A stretch of 64,000 bases of DNA from assembly GCA_036346225.1 (NCBI GenBank), contig JARFIW010000995.1, positions 3,805,216 through 3,869,215 of the forward strand, read 5' to 3'. The notes under the pieces are model-generated. The model worked only from the letters and a program-made list of their open reading frames with translations. It was not told where the DNA came from and did no database searches. This document shows, piece by piece, positions 1-48,859 of the stretch; the stretch's first letter is position 1; every line of letters begins with the position of its first letter. The DNA comes from Platerodrilus igneus (lineage: Eukaryota > Arthropoda > Insecta > Coleoptera > Lycidae). The position numbers and the translations under genes are program-made.

Positions 1-41
<41 letters not shown>
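1..41. repeat. (AT)n microsatellite
   Basis: The window opens in a pure AT dinucleotide run that continues directly into a mariner-like terminus (CAGGGTGTC from 42). The element probably inserted at a TA of the run. Confidence 0.95.
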
Positions 42-44
<3 letters not shown>

Positions 45-1160
45 GGTGTCAAATATGTGTACAACGTAAGAACAAAGATTCTTTGGTTTTAAATAGATCG
101 ATTTGAGCCAACGTATTTATTATACAAGTTGCTTCCTTTAGCCGCTAGAGGGCTTCGAAAATCGTGAAAATTATTTGATATTTTAAAATAACTTGAAAAC
201 GCGTCGATAGATTTTGAATATTTTTGGGGTGCGAGTTTCTACTTGCAATTAACATCTTTTGGTGGTGTACGCAATAATTTTAAAAGCATACTAGTGTCCC
301 AAAAATGATGTATAAATATCCGACCATTACCTTTTTCCTTTTTATGCAATGACTACCAATTTTTTATGAGTAGCCGACTTAATTTGGAAACTTTTTTGTC
401 TCTTGTAAAATTTTGATTAGACGAGCAGTTTGACAGAAAAAAATAATTTCAAATGTCTGTTTTTTTATTTTTATTTCATTGTTTTGTTTATTTTTTATTA
501 CTATCATTGAAAATTAACAGCGCGGTACAAGTGTTGGACCATTACAATAAATTTTCAAAATGGCCGCCATTTTCTTCAATGCACAAATTAACTCTTCATA
601 AGAAGTTTAACTGAACCCTCTGCATTGTTTGTGCATTATTTTTTAAAGAGTTGGCTGCATTTAAAATTCGTCTGTACAATTCTTCTTCGCTATCAAGTGG
701 AGACGAATAAACCTTAGATTTTAAGGTACCCCACAAAAAATAATAGGGCGTCAAGTCCGGCGATCGTGCTGGCCAATTTGTAGGAGCATCATATCCCCTT
801 CTAATCCATCGATCCGGATATTTTTCGTGTAAATGTTGTCGAACAGCTAGAGTAAAGTGGGGAGGAGCACCATCGTGCATGAACCACATGTCTTGGCGAA
901 GTAACAATGGCAGATCTTCCAATAAATTCGGCAATGTTTGTTGTAGACTGGCCGTACATGCTCTTTAATATACAACGAATAAACCCTTTCTTGGCCATTT
1001 CATCATAAATGTCATCCACTTTTTGGGCACCACTTAGCCTCTGTTGTACTTCCGTCTCCTGAGTACACTCTCGTCGATTTGCATCACATGTCATATGCCT
1101 CCTAGTTAAAACATGTTCCCTTCCTGTAGTATCTGACACCGGCAAATATTACGTATGTAG
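42..1160 (-). mobile_element. mariner-like DNA transposon remnant (copy A)
   Basis: Begins with CAGGGTGTC next to TA and contains the C-terminal half of a transposase on the minus strand. Elements of this group elsewhere in the window have the same CAGGG end. No matching right terminus was found, so the right boundary is only an estimate and the copy looks truncated. Confidence 0.6.
560..960 (-). pseudogene. Tc1/mariner-superfamily transposase C-terminal fragment
   Basis: The readable frame at 934-596 has MWFMHDGAPPHFTLAVRQHL (second catalytic Asp in the HDGAPPHF motif), then WPARSPDLTPYYFLWG (third catalytic Asp in SPDLTP) and a typical C-terminal helix. Spacing between the two Asp residues fits the DD34D type. 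The N-terminal HTH and first Asp are missing and upstream sequence is frame-broken, so this is a pseudogene. The same family recurs at 43.9 and 61.6 kb. Confidence 0.75.
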
Positions 1161-1965
1161 TGCAGCAGCTGTACAATGGTTGCTGGAACACCCCCTAGTG
1201 AACTGACCAGATAACCACGTACCACACTCCATGCCCAGTACCACATTATGTACAATACTTCTCGTATTTCCATGTGCATACCCTCAAAAAAGGATCCTTC
1301 CATCGCAGCATCTTGCAGCCTGCACAATAGTAGAAGTGACCCAACACTACCCGGGACCATTGTCGTAGTGTGCAGTATCTACAACATTGCTGTTCGAACA
1401 CTTCCCTTTTCTAATCAATGATGCATGCTGCATGTGCTGTAAGAGAGTTGCGTCATCTACACCTCAATCATGAGCTGTTGGACATTGTTGATTTCCATCC
1501 TGATAATGTTCGACAATCACACCACGTAATAAATGGTAGCAATAACAAAACCGTAACAATAAATAAACCATAACAACAATAACAGTAACTACAATAAAAC
1601 CGAGAATTAATAACAATGAAAATCGATTAACTGTAAACAGAAGCAACCTTGCCTCGCATGGCAATTAGTACATGCAATGTGTTATTAACTTTTTTTTGCA
1701 AGTCAATGTGCTGTACATAAGCATGTTTGGCTAGTCTGGTAACTATAGTAATTTTAAAAATTAGTTTTTTTCAGATTAATCGTTCATCCTGCTTTTTTTT
1801 GCTTTAATAAACTACTGCTGTACAATATTTTACATAGTTCAATAGAAAGTTGTTTAATTTGAGACGGCTTGAAACGAAGCGTCACCTGGTGCTGTTTAGA
1901 AAGATATGTACTGCATAAGTTCACCATCACGACATTGGTATGTATTGATATGAAAATTGTTTTAG
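1160..1965. other. no recognisable gene; 5' flank of the first nan exon seen
   Basis: AT-rich sequence with only short unrelated frames. An upstream nan exon could lie here, but no segment with a start codon and a phase-1 donor that matches the protein could be supported. Confidence 0.5.
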
Positions 1966-38120
<36,155 letters not shown>

Positions 38121-38159
38121 GTAAATTTAAAAGCTAACATCTTCTAGTTTGTATTGTAG

Positions 38160-41100
38160 TGAGTGAACATACAGGGTGGGGCATTACTGGGACTAAGTAA
38201 GATTTCTCCCTTATTTAATGCAATAGGAAAATTCTGGTAGTGATAGAGGGTAGCGCCTCTTTCAGTACTTAGATTGGCAGAGACAATAGGGGTCGGTGTG
38301 GCATTTTAAGACACACTACTGCGATGTGGAAGGCAATGAGAAACCACCACATTACCTCCCAAGTACACAGCGTACTTAAATTGTTATTAAAGATGATGGC
38401 ATCCTCTGGGGCGAAAATTCCGGAGTTAAAATAGTCCCCCATTCGGATCTCTAGGAGGGAACTACTTCTGAGGATGTGATCAGAAAATTTAACAAAAGAG
38501 TCTGGAGCATTCTGCGAGTCGGAGCGAGGAATGTCAGAAGTATGAGGCAAGTAGGTAAGCTAGAGAACTTACAAAATTGAAATGGATAGGTTAGCACTAA
38601 ACATAATAGGGATCAGCGAAGTTCACTGGCCAGAGGCGGGGGATTTTTTGAGTGGGGACTTTAGAGTAAATCACACATGATCAGAGGAAGGAAATTTGGG
38701 TATGTGGATTATCTATGCGAAAAAATATAGGACACTGTGTAGAAAATTACTTACAAAAGAACGAAAGAGTACTCATGGTTAGATTAGAATCTAAACCGGT
38801 AAGTACAGTTATAATACAAGTACACGTGCCCACCTCTAGCTACAGTGACTAAGATAGGTAAAAGGATATGAAAATTTATTATTTACGGGGGATTTTAATG
38901 CAGTAGTAGGTGAGGGTAGGGAAAGAACGGCAGTAGGATTATTTGGTTTAGACACAAAAAACGACAGGGGAAATAGGTTGGTAGAATTTTGCGACAAGAT
39001 CAATTTAATCATCACAAGCACATTATTTCAACATCATGCTAGAAGACTATATACTTGAAATATGCCAGGAGATATAAGAAGATATCGAATACATTACATT
39101 CTTGTTAGACAACGGTTTAGGAATCAAGTAAAAGACTGTAGAAGCTACCAGAAGCAAATATAGACATTGACCACAACATCATAATTATGAAGGCCGCTCT
39201 TAAATTCAAAAATTTGAAATGGAAAAAGGCACTTTGACTTTGAAAAACTAAAAGAAAGATAATGATATCCACGAACGATTCGAAAAAAAGTCAAATGAAT
39301 TGCTGAAAGGTATCAGGAAAATTTCTGATACTAAGGAAGTAGAACCAGAATGGAATAACATTAAATCCAGCTTAGATACGGCGACCAGAGATATTCTGGG
39401 GTATACACAAAAAGAAAATACGAAACCCTGGATAACAAAGGATATCCTGAATTTAATAGAAGACGAAAATACAAAAATAGATCAGACGAAACAGGAAAAC
39501 AGAGATACAAAGCCATGAAATGGGAAATTATTCGCAAATGCAAGAAGCTAAAGAATAATTTATTGATGAAAAGTACAAAGAGGTACAAACTAAGATGGAA
39601 ATATTAAAGCCAGACAAAGCATACAAACTAATTAGAATGAATTTTAGTGATATAAAACCATATAGCAAAAATGTTAGGGATATGGGAGAAAATGTCATTA
39701 TAGAAAATGTACACAAAGAAAGTGGTTAGATGGCAAGAATATATACAGGGAATTTAGATGCAGGAGAGGAACTAACAGCATTAGAACAGGAATCAAACAT
39801 TGAAAATGATGACCTGGGATATCCTATACTTAGAGATGAGTTGAAGTAGCATTAAAGGGTCTGAAAAATGGTAAGACGCCAGGTACAGACAAGGTGTAAG
39901 CAGAAACTCTAAACCCTCTGGGCAAGCAGTAACAGAACGTCGCTTCCAACTTGTAAGCTATATGTATGAGACAGGCCAGATAACCAAAGATTTCAAATGT
40001 AACATCATAGTAACTATACCATAAAAGAGAGGCGTGGATAGATGTGAAAATTTTCAAACAATAAGTTTGGCAACACATGTGTCAAAAATATTAACTGGAA
40101 TTGTACAAAGACGAATGGAAAAACGAGCTGAAGAAATAATAGGAGAAGATCAATTTGGGTTTAGGCGAAACAAGGGAACACGGCAGGCTGTTTTAGCTCT
40201 GAGGGTGATAATGGAGAAAACAATAGAAAAAGGGGAAAGCATGTATATAGGGTTTGTAGATCTGGAAAAAGTATTCACAATGTAAAATGGAAAAAAATGT
40301 TCGAAATACTTAAAAAGATTGGAATTAGTCTTAGGGATAGACGGATAGCACATAGCTTATATAAAGAGCAAACAACGGTAATAGAATTAGAGCAGGAACG
40401 TAGAGAAGTAAATATTAGGAAAGAGGTAAGACAGGGATGTGGCTTATCCCCATTAATTTTTAACTTGTACATTGAATAGGCAATAAATACTGTCAAATGC
40501 AGGAATACATTTGGAATTACTATGCAGGGACAAAAAGTGATATGCTTAGATTTGCAGATGATATAACAGTATTAGCATCTAGCAAGGAGGAGTTAGAGAT
40601 ATATGGTATGAAAATTAACAAATAGAACTAAAGTACTAGTATGCAAAGGAGGGGAAAATAAATTAAAAACAAGAATACAAATAGGTAATGAGAACTTATA
40701 AGAGGTTAAGGATTTCTGTTACCTAGGAAGCCAAATAGCGCAAGATGCGAAAAGTACAAAAGATATAAAATAAGGATTAGCACAAGGAAGTGCTACATTC
40801 AACAAGAAAAAGCAACTACTGTGTCAAAGACAACAAACATAGAAACAAGGAAAAGATTGCTTAAAACGTATGTGTGGAGCACAGCACTGTACAACTGTGA
40901 AGCCTGGACAGTAGGAGAAGCGGCCAAAAAAAAAGGCCTTTGAAATGTTGTGCTACAGATGTATGATGAAGATATCATGGGCAGACAGAGTCAAGAACAA
41001 AGAGGTATTAGAAATGGTAGGGGAAGAAAGAAATATGTGGAAAACAGTAAAAAATAAGAGAGATAGGATGATTGGCCACATACTACGGCATGAGGGAATA

Positions 41101-41620
41101 GTCCGGAATATATTAGAAGCAGAGATAGGAAAAAAGAGAAGTAGAGGTAGACCTAGGTTAGACTATTGCACACAGATTATGAAAGATGAAGGCTGTGTGA
41201 ATTTCAGGGAAATGTGTAGGCTATCTCAGAATAGAAATGAATGGAGATAGGCATCCAACCAATTCCAAGATGGAAAACTGATAACGAAAAAATAATAACT
41301 GTACTTAAACATGATTATTATGAGCAACTACAGGTATTGGTTGTGCAATATTGTCGAATAATGTTAATTGTGCGAAAGAATTTAATGGAAAACTATTAAT
41401 TCGACAAATGTCTAAGTGTTGGGGGATCTTGGCAGCCACAGGCTGCTTAATCCCCTTCACATACCACTGAATCTCGGTGAAATATGGCATAATTAGAAAA
41501 CAATAGAAGGGAACCGAGCTATATATAGGCTGTTGTGGGAATTTCTGGGAACTGTGTAGACTAGGTCAGAATATAAATAAGTGGAGGTACTCGTTCAACC
41601 AGTTCCAAGACAGAAAACCT
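38160..41620 (+). mobile_element. LINE with endonuclease and RT, near full length but dead (copy 3)
   Basis: From 38490: RVWSILRVGARNVRSMRQVG and LALNIIGISEVHWPEAGDF, the start of an APE-type endonuclease. The linker includes KPWITKDILNLIEDENTKID (39300-39518), then GLKNGKTPGTDKV, ENFQTISLATHVSKILTGIV, EDQFGFRRNKGTRQAVLALR, MYIGFVDLEKVF, HSLYKEQTTVIELEQERREV, RKEVRQGCGLSPLIFNLYIE and MLRFADDITVLAS (catalytic FADD, near 40550). A C-terminal region with MIGHILRHEGIVRNILEAEI, GKKRSRGRPRLDYC ends near 41250. Stops and frameshifts throughout. Confidence 0.9.
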
Positions 41621-42520
41621 AATGACGAAAAATAAGTGCACTTAAATCTGATGATTATTATAAACAACTACACGTGTTGGTTGTAAAATATTTTCAACTA
41701 ATGTTGATTGTGCTGAAGGATATATTGGAAAAACTATTAATTCGAAAAATGTTCAAGTGCTGGGGGAACTTGGCGGCCACAGATTGCTTACCCCTTTCAC
41801 ATACCCTACATGTGATTTTCCAATGCTCCACCCGAAGGTACTACATTGATCGGGAAGCGAGTTTTTTTTACCTGAAAATTTTTTAATTTTGCCGAACCCT
41901 TGCTGTTCCAAGCAAGGTAGGGATCTTTTAACGTGCGTGACAACACTCACACACTGGACCTCCATTTTACCTCTCATTCGAACGAGGGCATATTTTTGTG
42001 AAAAATGCTCGCCTAACATTTTTCAAGCAGACCATGTCGGGATATAATTGTAGAACAATAGAAGGGGACCGAATTAACAAGAAAGAACAGTGGCTATGTT
42101 CAAAGACAACAAACAGGAACAAGAAGAAAATTGTTGAGAGCATATATGTGGAGCACAGCACAGTACGTCTCTAAAGTAGGAGCAGTAGGAAAAGCAGACA
42201 GAAAGAGATAGAAGCCGTCCAGAGTGTTGTGCTTCAGATATAGAAAGATGATAGCATGGACAGACAAAGTTAATAACATATAGGTGATAGAAATAGTAGA
42301 GCAGGATATGTTCTAGTGCATTTTTGAGGAATCGTATGGGATATATTACAAGCAGAGATAGGAAAAAAGAGGGTGAGGTAGCCCTAGATCAAACTATTGC
42401 ATGCAGATAGTGATAGATGCAGATTGTGCAAATTTCAGGGAAATGTGTAGGCTAGCTCAGAATAGGAAAAAATGAGGGTACGTATCTAACCAGTTCCATG
42501 ACTGAAGACCTAATGATGAT
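41250..42520 (+). repeat. reiterated LINE tail units
   Basis: After ORF2 ends, a unit of about 330 bp (CAACTACAGGTATTGG, TTGGGGGATCTTGGCAGCC, AACAATAGAAGGG) is followed by a partial ORF2 end and a second unit (41650-41808). A SINE interrupts the second unit. From 42042 another ORF2 C-terminal stretch runs to 42520. The order matches 25.4-26.8 kb, so the arrangement is probably inherited, not local. Confidence 0.75.
41808..42041 (-). mobile_element. tRNA-derived SINE, copy 4 (head truncated)
   Basis: Reverse orientation: tail CCAATGCTCCACCCG, then GGTACTACATTG, GCTGTTCCAAGCAAGGTAGG, ACCTCCATTTTACCTCTCAT and AAAAATGCTCGCCTAACATT, stopping at GTCGGGA before the tRNA-like box B. It sits inside a LINE tail unit. 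Confidence 0.9.
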
Positions 42521-42594
42521 GATGAATAGAGAGGTTGGAGGTACACATTATAAAATTATTTTAGAATATACATTGTGTCATATACAGGGCGAAT

Positions 42595-45500
42595 TACACA
42601 TATGTTTTTTAAAATAGAACATCCTATATACTAGTTGAAACTTGCATTCAGCCCACCTTGGCCATTTTCCAATATAGGTTTTGACCGTATTATACAGGGC
42701 ATTTAGAAGATATTGCCATTTTATTAAAAAAAAAACGCACCTATGGACACCCTGTATTACTTTCAGTAAGAGAGAGTCTGCCGGTTTTATATTGAAGTAG
42801 GTTTGACAAGATGGTCCTCTTTCGTAGCCAGTTTAAGTATTTTTTAAAATATTACAATTTTTATACAGGGCGAGTCGAAATGTAAAAGTACAATTTTTTC
42901 AATTTCATCTCCATATTTCAAAAGGTTCTTTATTCCTATTTTTTCTTATTAACTATTTCCTATACCTAAACTCACTAATTATTGTGATACTTATAATAAT
43001 ATTCTAAAAACGTGTAGTTTATGTAATCTTCTGATTTTAATTTCAACAAATATAGCCATTTACGACAATGGTAATTTTCAAACCTTTTGTGTATTGTTTT
43101 TAAATATTTTGTTGTTAATTTGAATGACAATAACCGTATCTGATAGGAAATATTATAACCAGTTTACCGAATTGTTTCTTGAAAACTTGTTATTTTGTTA
43201 CGCCTCAGGCTGCACAAAACTTTTGTTTTAATATTAGGAATAGGGAGAAGCTTTATTTTTTCGTCATTTTAGTTGTTACTATGCATAAAAATTGTGGTTA
43301 TAACTTCTCACCAACTAGAGGTGAAGAACCCATGGAGTATTTGTGTCTTGACAAGCGTGCATTTTCCCACGTTTTGAACAAAATGCGCTTATCGTGTTAA
43401 CCAATGAGAAGCGTTTTTGTGGTGGGTATAATAATGTTTTGAACTGGACTCAATCGACAACTATCATATCATACAAACTCATGTTAGTGCATGTAAAGGG
43501 CAGCGGAGTGTGTCTCGCTTTTCCTTATACATTTCCTGTTCAATTACCTATTGTTAGGTAGTAGGTTCAACACACTTCCCTGCAGCAAATTGAGAAAAGA
43601 CACGAGCACTCGAACCCAACACAGCCTAATGTTCTTTTAGATGCCGGCATGGGGCTTTCTGAGGAGCAGGGAACCTAAATTCTATCTTAAACAACAGCGC
43701 ATAGAGGTAAGCCGTTTGCACAATGTTGCATCATCTGCTGAATCATGCTGGTACTAAATGTTAATCTTCTACGGTTTATCGAATAATTTTTATACAATGT
43801 ATCTAGTAGACTATGAACTTGATGATAACAAAAGAATAGCAAATATTTAAAATTCAGTAAACGTGACAGTAGCTATGTTTATGTTATAAAATATGAATTG
43901 CGCTTGATTTCTACATAAAAACAAATCTAATAGTGAATTATTCTAATGAAGAATTAGTCGATACGGTATGGATACTTGGTGAATACCACAAAAATTCTTT
44001 GCCTGCTACAAGAATTTACTAAGAGCAATTTCCAGATCATCGACAGCCTAACAAAAGAGCTTTTGTAAATTTGATGTTTCGTTTTAATAGAACAGGTACA
44101 GTAGCTTTCAAAAAGGAAGAATGAGTGAAAACTATTACAAATGAAGAAAACGAATTATGTGTGTTATTAAGTGTTGCTGAAAGTCCGCATACTAGTACTA
44201 AGACAATATCAAAACAACAAGACATTAGTAAAAGATCAGTTCGTCGAATACTGTGCAAAAATAAGATGCATCTGTTCCACATCCAATTACATCAAGAACT
44301 GACTATCGATGATTTTCAGAATAAGGTACGTTTCTTTGGTGACGAGTCAACTTTCCATAAAAATGGATGTATCAATAGACATAATTTCCACTACTATGCA
44401 GCAACCAACCCTTATTTTATCATGACTCATCGTCAATCAGGGTGGTCCCTCAATGTTTGGGGTGGTATTCTAGGAGATTATATTATTGAGCTATATTTGT
44501 TTGAAGAGCACGTGACTGATCAGTTCTACCTCAATTTCTTACAGGATAAACTTCCATTATTGCTGGAACAAGTACCTATTTATATTCGTCAGCAAATGTG
44601 GTTTTTGCATGATAAGGCTCCCGTTCACTACACAGCAATGAATAATCATTTAAGTAATAAGTTCCCAGCAAAATGGATAATAAGAGGTTGGCCCAGTCGA
44701 TCACCTGACCTAACAAAATGTGATTCTTTCTATGGGGTTATGTGAAAAATGAAGTACATAGAATTGCTCCTACTACAAGAGATGCCATGAAAAGTGAATC
44801 CCAAATGTTTTTCGAAGTATTGATGTTAAAATGTTGAGAAATGTGTATAGGTCTTCCGAACAAGGATTGCAGTTTTGAACTAATGTTGGCAGAGACCATT
44901 TTGAACAGTTTCTATAAAAATAAAGGACAATCAAAACATAAGTTCAAATAGAGAGTAACAAAACCACTGTACTGTGATTTAACTTTTTTTTATGCTTACT
45001 TATTATTATTGCTTGTTTATACGTTATTCTGTTATATTCATTTGTTTTCTGTAGGTATTGTTTAGATTTTAGTTAAGTGTTTCTAAAATCGACAATAATC
45101 ATTGTATTCAGCAATAATTTTCATAAGAGACTGCATTTTATTGAGATTATATTTTTTTCTAAAATGCAACAGTTTACTTTTTAATTCGAAATATGTTGAT
45201 GATTAGTGAGTTTAGATATAGAGAATAGTTAATAAGAAAAAAAGAGTAATAAATAACCGTTTGAAATATGTAGATGAACAGGGGTTTCCATTAGAAAAAT
45301 TGAAAAAATCGAACATTTACATTTTGACTCATTCTATATAAAAATTATAATATTTTGAAAAAAGATTTAAACTGGCAACGAAAGAATTATCTAACTGAAC
45401 CTATTTCAATGTAGAACCAGCTCTATTCTCTTATTGAAAATACTACAGGATGTCCGTGCAGGTACTTTTTCTTTTAATAAAATGGCAATATTTTCTAAAA

Positions 45501-45616
45501 TACTCTGTATAACATAATCAAACCCTATAGTGCAAGAAAAGGCAAAGTGAGCAAAATCCAAATTTTAAATAATATACAGGGTGTTCTATTTAAAAAAACA
45601 TGTCTGATTCGCCCTG
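42595..45616 (+). mobile_element. mariner-like transposon with about 400-bp inverted arms (copy B)
   Basis: Ends CAGGGCGAATTACACATATG and (right, reversed) CAGGGCGAATCAGACATG, both next to TA (42593-42594, 45617-45618), as expected for Tc1/mariner targets. The arms remain alignable over roughly 400 bp: for example TTATTAACTATT and AAACTCACTAAT near 42950 recur inverted near 45220. Single transposase inside. A GC-richer stretch at 43480-43760 with GAGGTAAGCC is unexplained. Confidence 0.88.
43930..44885 (+). pseudogene. mariner-like DD34D transposase (copy B)
   Basis: Starts NYSNEELVDTVWILGEYHKN and RQPNKRAFVNLMFRFNRTGT (first HTH), then KQQDISKRSVRRILCKNK (second HTH), and the catalytic core: FGDESTFHKNGCINRHNFHY (first Asp), WSLNVWGGILGDYIIELYLF, MWFLHDKAPVHYTA (second Asp) and WPSRSPDLTKCDSF (third Asp). 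About 20 residues normally lying between NKVRF and FGDES are missing. There are stops near 44018 and 44122 and a frameshift after 44740. Inactive. Confidence 0.88.
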
Positions 45617-45619
45617 TAT

Positions 45620-46900
45620 ATATGAGACACTCAGATTCTAAAATAATGTAATCTCTATTACTATCCAAAATTTTGTTTTCCTATTGCATTAAATAAAGGA
45701 GATGTCTTACTTTGTCACAGTAATGCCGCACCCTTATAATTTAATATAGATAGTAATAATTATTATTAGGCAACAATTTTCACTTGAAACACTTGTCACA
45801 TTTAAAAGCTGTAACACTTGCATGTGGTTAGTTACCAATGTGCTGAATCAGTTTTCTATTTCTATGTATTAGATACAATAATAGGTTGTTATTAAGAAAC
45901 CAAATGGCTCTTAAATACTAGCATCAGGGTTTATTCTCTCTCCTTATGGTAAAGGAGATTCAGCAACAGTCACCCTATGGTGCAAGGATTAAGCACAACA
46001 GCAGGTTCATATCTAATGGAAATGTCAAACAATCAAGGTAGTGAGTCGAGTAAGAACAACAGAGCTTTAGATGGTTTTCAAGAGTTGCATATTTTTTATC
46101 CCATTCAGAAGCAAGACCGTATTACCTTATTCTCATACAATCTTCACATTCTCCTGTATAGTGGGTAGTGATTTTCTCGTGCTTTTTACAGTGGACGCCC
46201 TAGGGTCTGCTTCAATTTCCGTAAAAGTAAGGCGTCTTCGTAACTTGAAATTGCCAGTAAAGACATCCACCAACACATGATTTTCATGCCTTTAATGAGT
46301 AACCAAGACATCCTCGATTCGTTCGAGCCTGCTATTATTAATCTTGACTGCCTGCAACCTTTTCCTCATTTCCACCTTTTTGGCCACAATTTTAATTCGC
46401 TAATTTTCTTGTTATACCCATGATAGTTCAGGATCTAAAATAGGCGCATCTGCACCCTTTACCTAACCTGCCAGTTCCTTCCTTTCCCTAGTGTCTTGGT
46501 GTTGTATCTCTTCTTCAGTAGCTAATTCTTCTATGTATATGCTGTTGCGCCCTTTTTTTAATAATACTTCACCTTTCGATTTTACTATTTAATGTTAGGA
46601 GATATATAAACCCTGCATGGGAAGTTTTCCGTTACTATTTATAATTTAAGCTTCACGTGTAAATCCCACAAAAACTCTTCTCACGCCTTTCAAGACATTG
46701 GCCTGCAATTTGTGGTGTAAAAAACTGCAAACATTGCGTCCTAGGGCCATGAAAATGCAGCTGTGTTTGCGGTTTTAGCATGTAGACTTGAACAATCGTT
46801 TGTGAGAACGAAGCATCGAAAGGAACATGACTTGTCTACCAGTCATCATCAAAGACAGATGTGCGGGTGTGAAAAGTTTGAGTTGGCAAAGTGATCCCTT
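45620..46900. other. no gene identified
   Basis: Mostly AT-rich. The minus strand at about 46200-46560 has a fairly open, charged stretch (IEELATEEEIQHQDTRERKE, NNSRLERIEDVLVTH, RRRLTFTEIEADPRASTVKS). It looks like decayed coding sequence, possibly an LTR-element gag, but cannot be assigned. Confidence 0.35.
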
Positions 46901-47085
46901 CCATTTACCTCTTCCTTATATCTACAATATCTTGGCTTCGTTGACAAACACCACCGGACACCGATCGAAGAAATAACTGCCAAAGAACCCTCAAACCCAT
47001 GATCTCGACGGGGTAAGTTCTTGTATTATAATTTGTGTACTTTGACGATCCGGGGGAATTTAATCTTATATAAATTTGCATGATT
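46900..47085 (+). other. LTR-like module ending in a 5' splice-site motif (1)
   Basis: A GC-richer segment ends GGGGTAAGTTC (GT at 47013), followed by TATATAAATTTGCATG at 47068-47083. Two other segments, near 53.83 and 63.17 kb, have the same order. It may be the promoter/leader end of a repeat family. Confidence 0.4.
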
Positions 47086-47358
47086 ATTATTATGTAAAAA
47101 ATGTTAGAATGCATAAATTTCTCTGACTGAAAAATTAATACCTATTTTCTTATAAAGCTATAATTCCTAGTATGTTACAGTTATTGTAATACACTAGGGT
47201 TAGTGTACACAGTGGCCACCTTTTCCACAATAGCATACATCTTCTCGAAGTATCGAGGATCGCCATTCCATTGGTTGTAGGACATCAGTCAATTTGAATG
47301 GACCAATCCTGTGTTACGTTTTTTTGAACATCCCGTTTATTTTTACCAGTTATAAATC

Positions 47359-47568
47359 AATACGCGGTCCAATAATCTTTAACTCAAATCCCTTTTGCTT
47401 TAAAAACGACAAGTTTAGGCTACAATTAAATAGTTTACATCCGGTATATTTTATTTTTCTGCAAAAAATACGCTTTCGAATAATTCCTCAATTTAAATCT
47501 ATTTGCTTTGAAACGCAAAGTTTATTTTGCTATAATTAAATAGTTCATAGCCTGTTTTTAGGTAACCT
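47359..47568. repeat. 108-bp tandem repeat, two units
   Basis: Units start at AATACGC (47359 and 47467) and share CAATTAAATAGTT-like ends and TTTGCTTT centres. A third diverged unit lies at 54395-54482. Followed by CpG-richer sequence to about 48030 that ends GAGAGGTATGTGCC. Confidence 0.75.
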
Positions 47569-47599
47569 TCAATTTCTTCAACTTTACAACCGCGTATAA

Positions 47600-48640
47600 T
47601 GGGTTTTCTTTATTGTGACAAAGTAACGACTAGTTGAAATAAGGTCGTACAGTATTCTCCGGTAAAACCGCGTTTTCCCGCTTGAATCGCGTTTCGATAA
47701 CACGGATGTTTGAATTTCGAATTAGTGTCATTTAAATTCATTCTGAATTTGATTCTGCAGCCCGTGCGACGAAATATGTTCTACATTACACGTTCTATTA
47801 CTTTGAAAGCAATGCACGTTTATTGTTATTCTGCCAATTAGAGATGTCTTGCGTGTATTGTTTTTCTTTGCTGGAGGCTAAAGGCGTTCTTTCTGGGTGT
47901 AGCCCACCTGTTTGTTGTCCTGGACCAGTTGCGGTAGTTATGATGGTAGCTACGTTGTTATGCCGACTTCCTGCCCCCCGGCGGTTGGCAAGTTAAGTAT
48001 CCTGACGCAGAGAGGTATGTGCCTTGTGTTCTGTTATGCATGTCAAGGATTTTTATTTATCAACTGTGGATGGTGTAAAACCAGTCCACCATACTTGTTA
48101 AACAACTGGTTGCGCTGGTGCTTCTGAGTATACGTCGTTAATTCTCGCTACAATGTGGGCTGTATTTAATGCTAAGTTTAACACCTGTACTAGATGGAAA
48201 ACTTAAATTTACCTTTAATACTTCAAAATTTAACATACTTGCTAGGGAGTAGATTTACATTTAATACTTAAATTTAACATACTTGCTATTGAAAAATTTT
48301 AAGCATTAATTTTCCTTTTTACTGATTTTTATTACATGTTAGCCGCGAAATGCGCACTTCGTGGATCCACTATCCACTTTGTCCGTATAATATAATTGTA
48401 GGCATTGAAATGATAACGTTTATTTTATTGCGTTCTCTTGTTTGTACCGAATTATGTATTTAATTTTTTTTATTTGTTAATAGATAATCGTGGGCGATGT
48501 GCTTTAGGTTTTCTTGTTTTTTTTTTGGTATTTAGGTAACCCCCCACTGTCCGCGATTAATAGTTAGCCTGGTATTTACATTTTCGTCCGGCTACGTCAG
48601 TGCACGTAGCACCTGGCGATGAACAAGTGTTGAAATAATG
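47600..48640. other. CpG-richer, LTR-like sequence
   Basis: In contrast to its surroundings this stretch has many CG dinucleotides (AACCGCGTTTTCCCG, GCCGACTTCCTGCC). No gene, terminal repeat pair or motif could be fixed. It directly abuts the 3' end of the CR1-like LINE. Confidence 0.35.
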
Positions 48641-48859
48641 GGAGTGATAGATAGATAGATAGATAATTTATTCATGCTTTAAAATAAAAACAATTTTTTG
48701 CATAGGTCAATATTACAATACAAATATGTGTCATGTGTTAATACAAATATAAACTATAAACAAGAAATGACATGTTTCAAAGCTTTGCAGACACAAAAAA
48801 TAACATGGTTATAATTTAATTTATGTTAAGTGAACATTAAAATCACAATTCATGTATTC

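Noticed and set aside
1106..1664. Minus-strand frames of 66-84 codons left of the first nan exon
   Set aside because: Hydrophobic, biased composition from AT-rich DNA, no family resemblance and no splice or promoter context.
1869..1965. Upstream extension of nan exon 1 from ATG at 1869
   Set aside because: In the frame of that ATG the segment is an intron-like read-through with no similarity to the protein. In the frame needed to splice at GTATGT (1939) a TAA occurs just upstream.
47912..48127. 71-codon Cys-rich plus frame
   Set aside because: Lies in CpG-richer repeat sequence, no signal peptide pattern or family motif.
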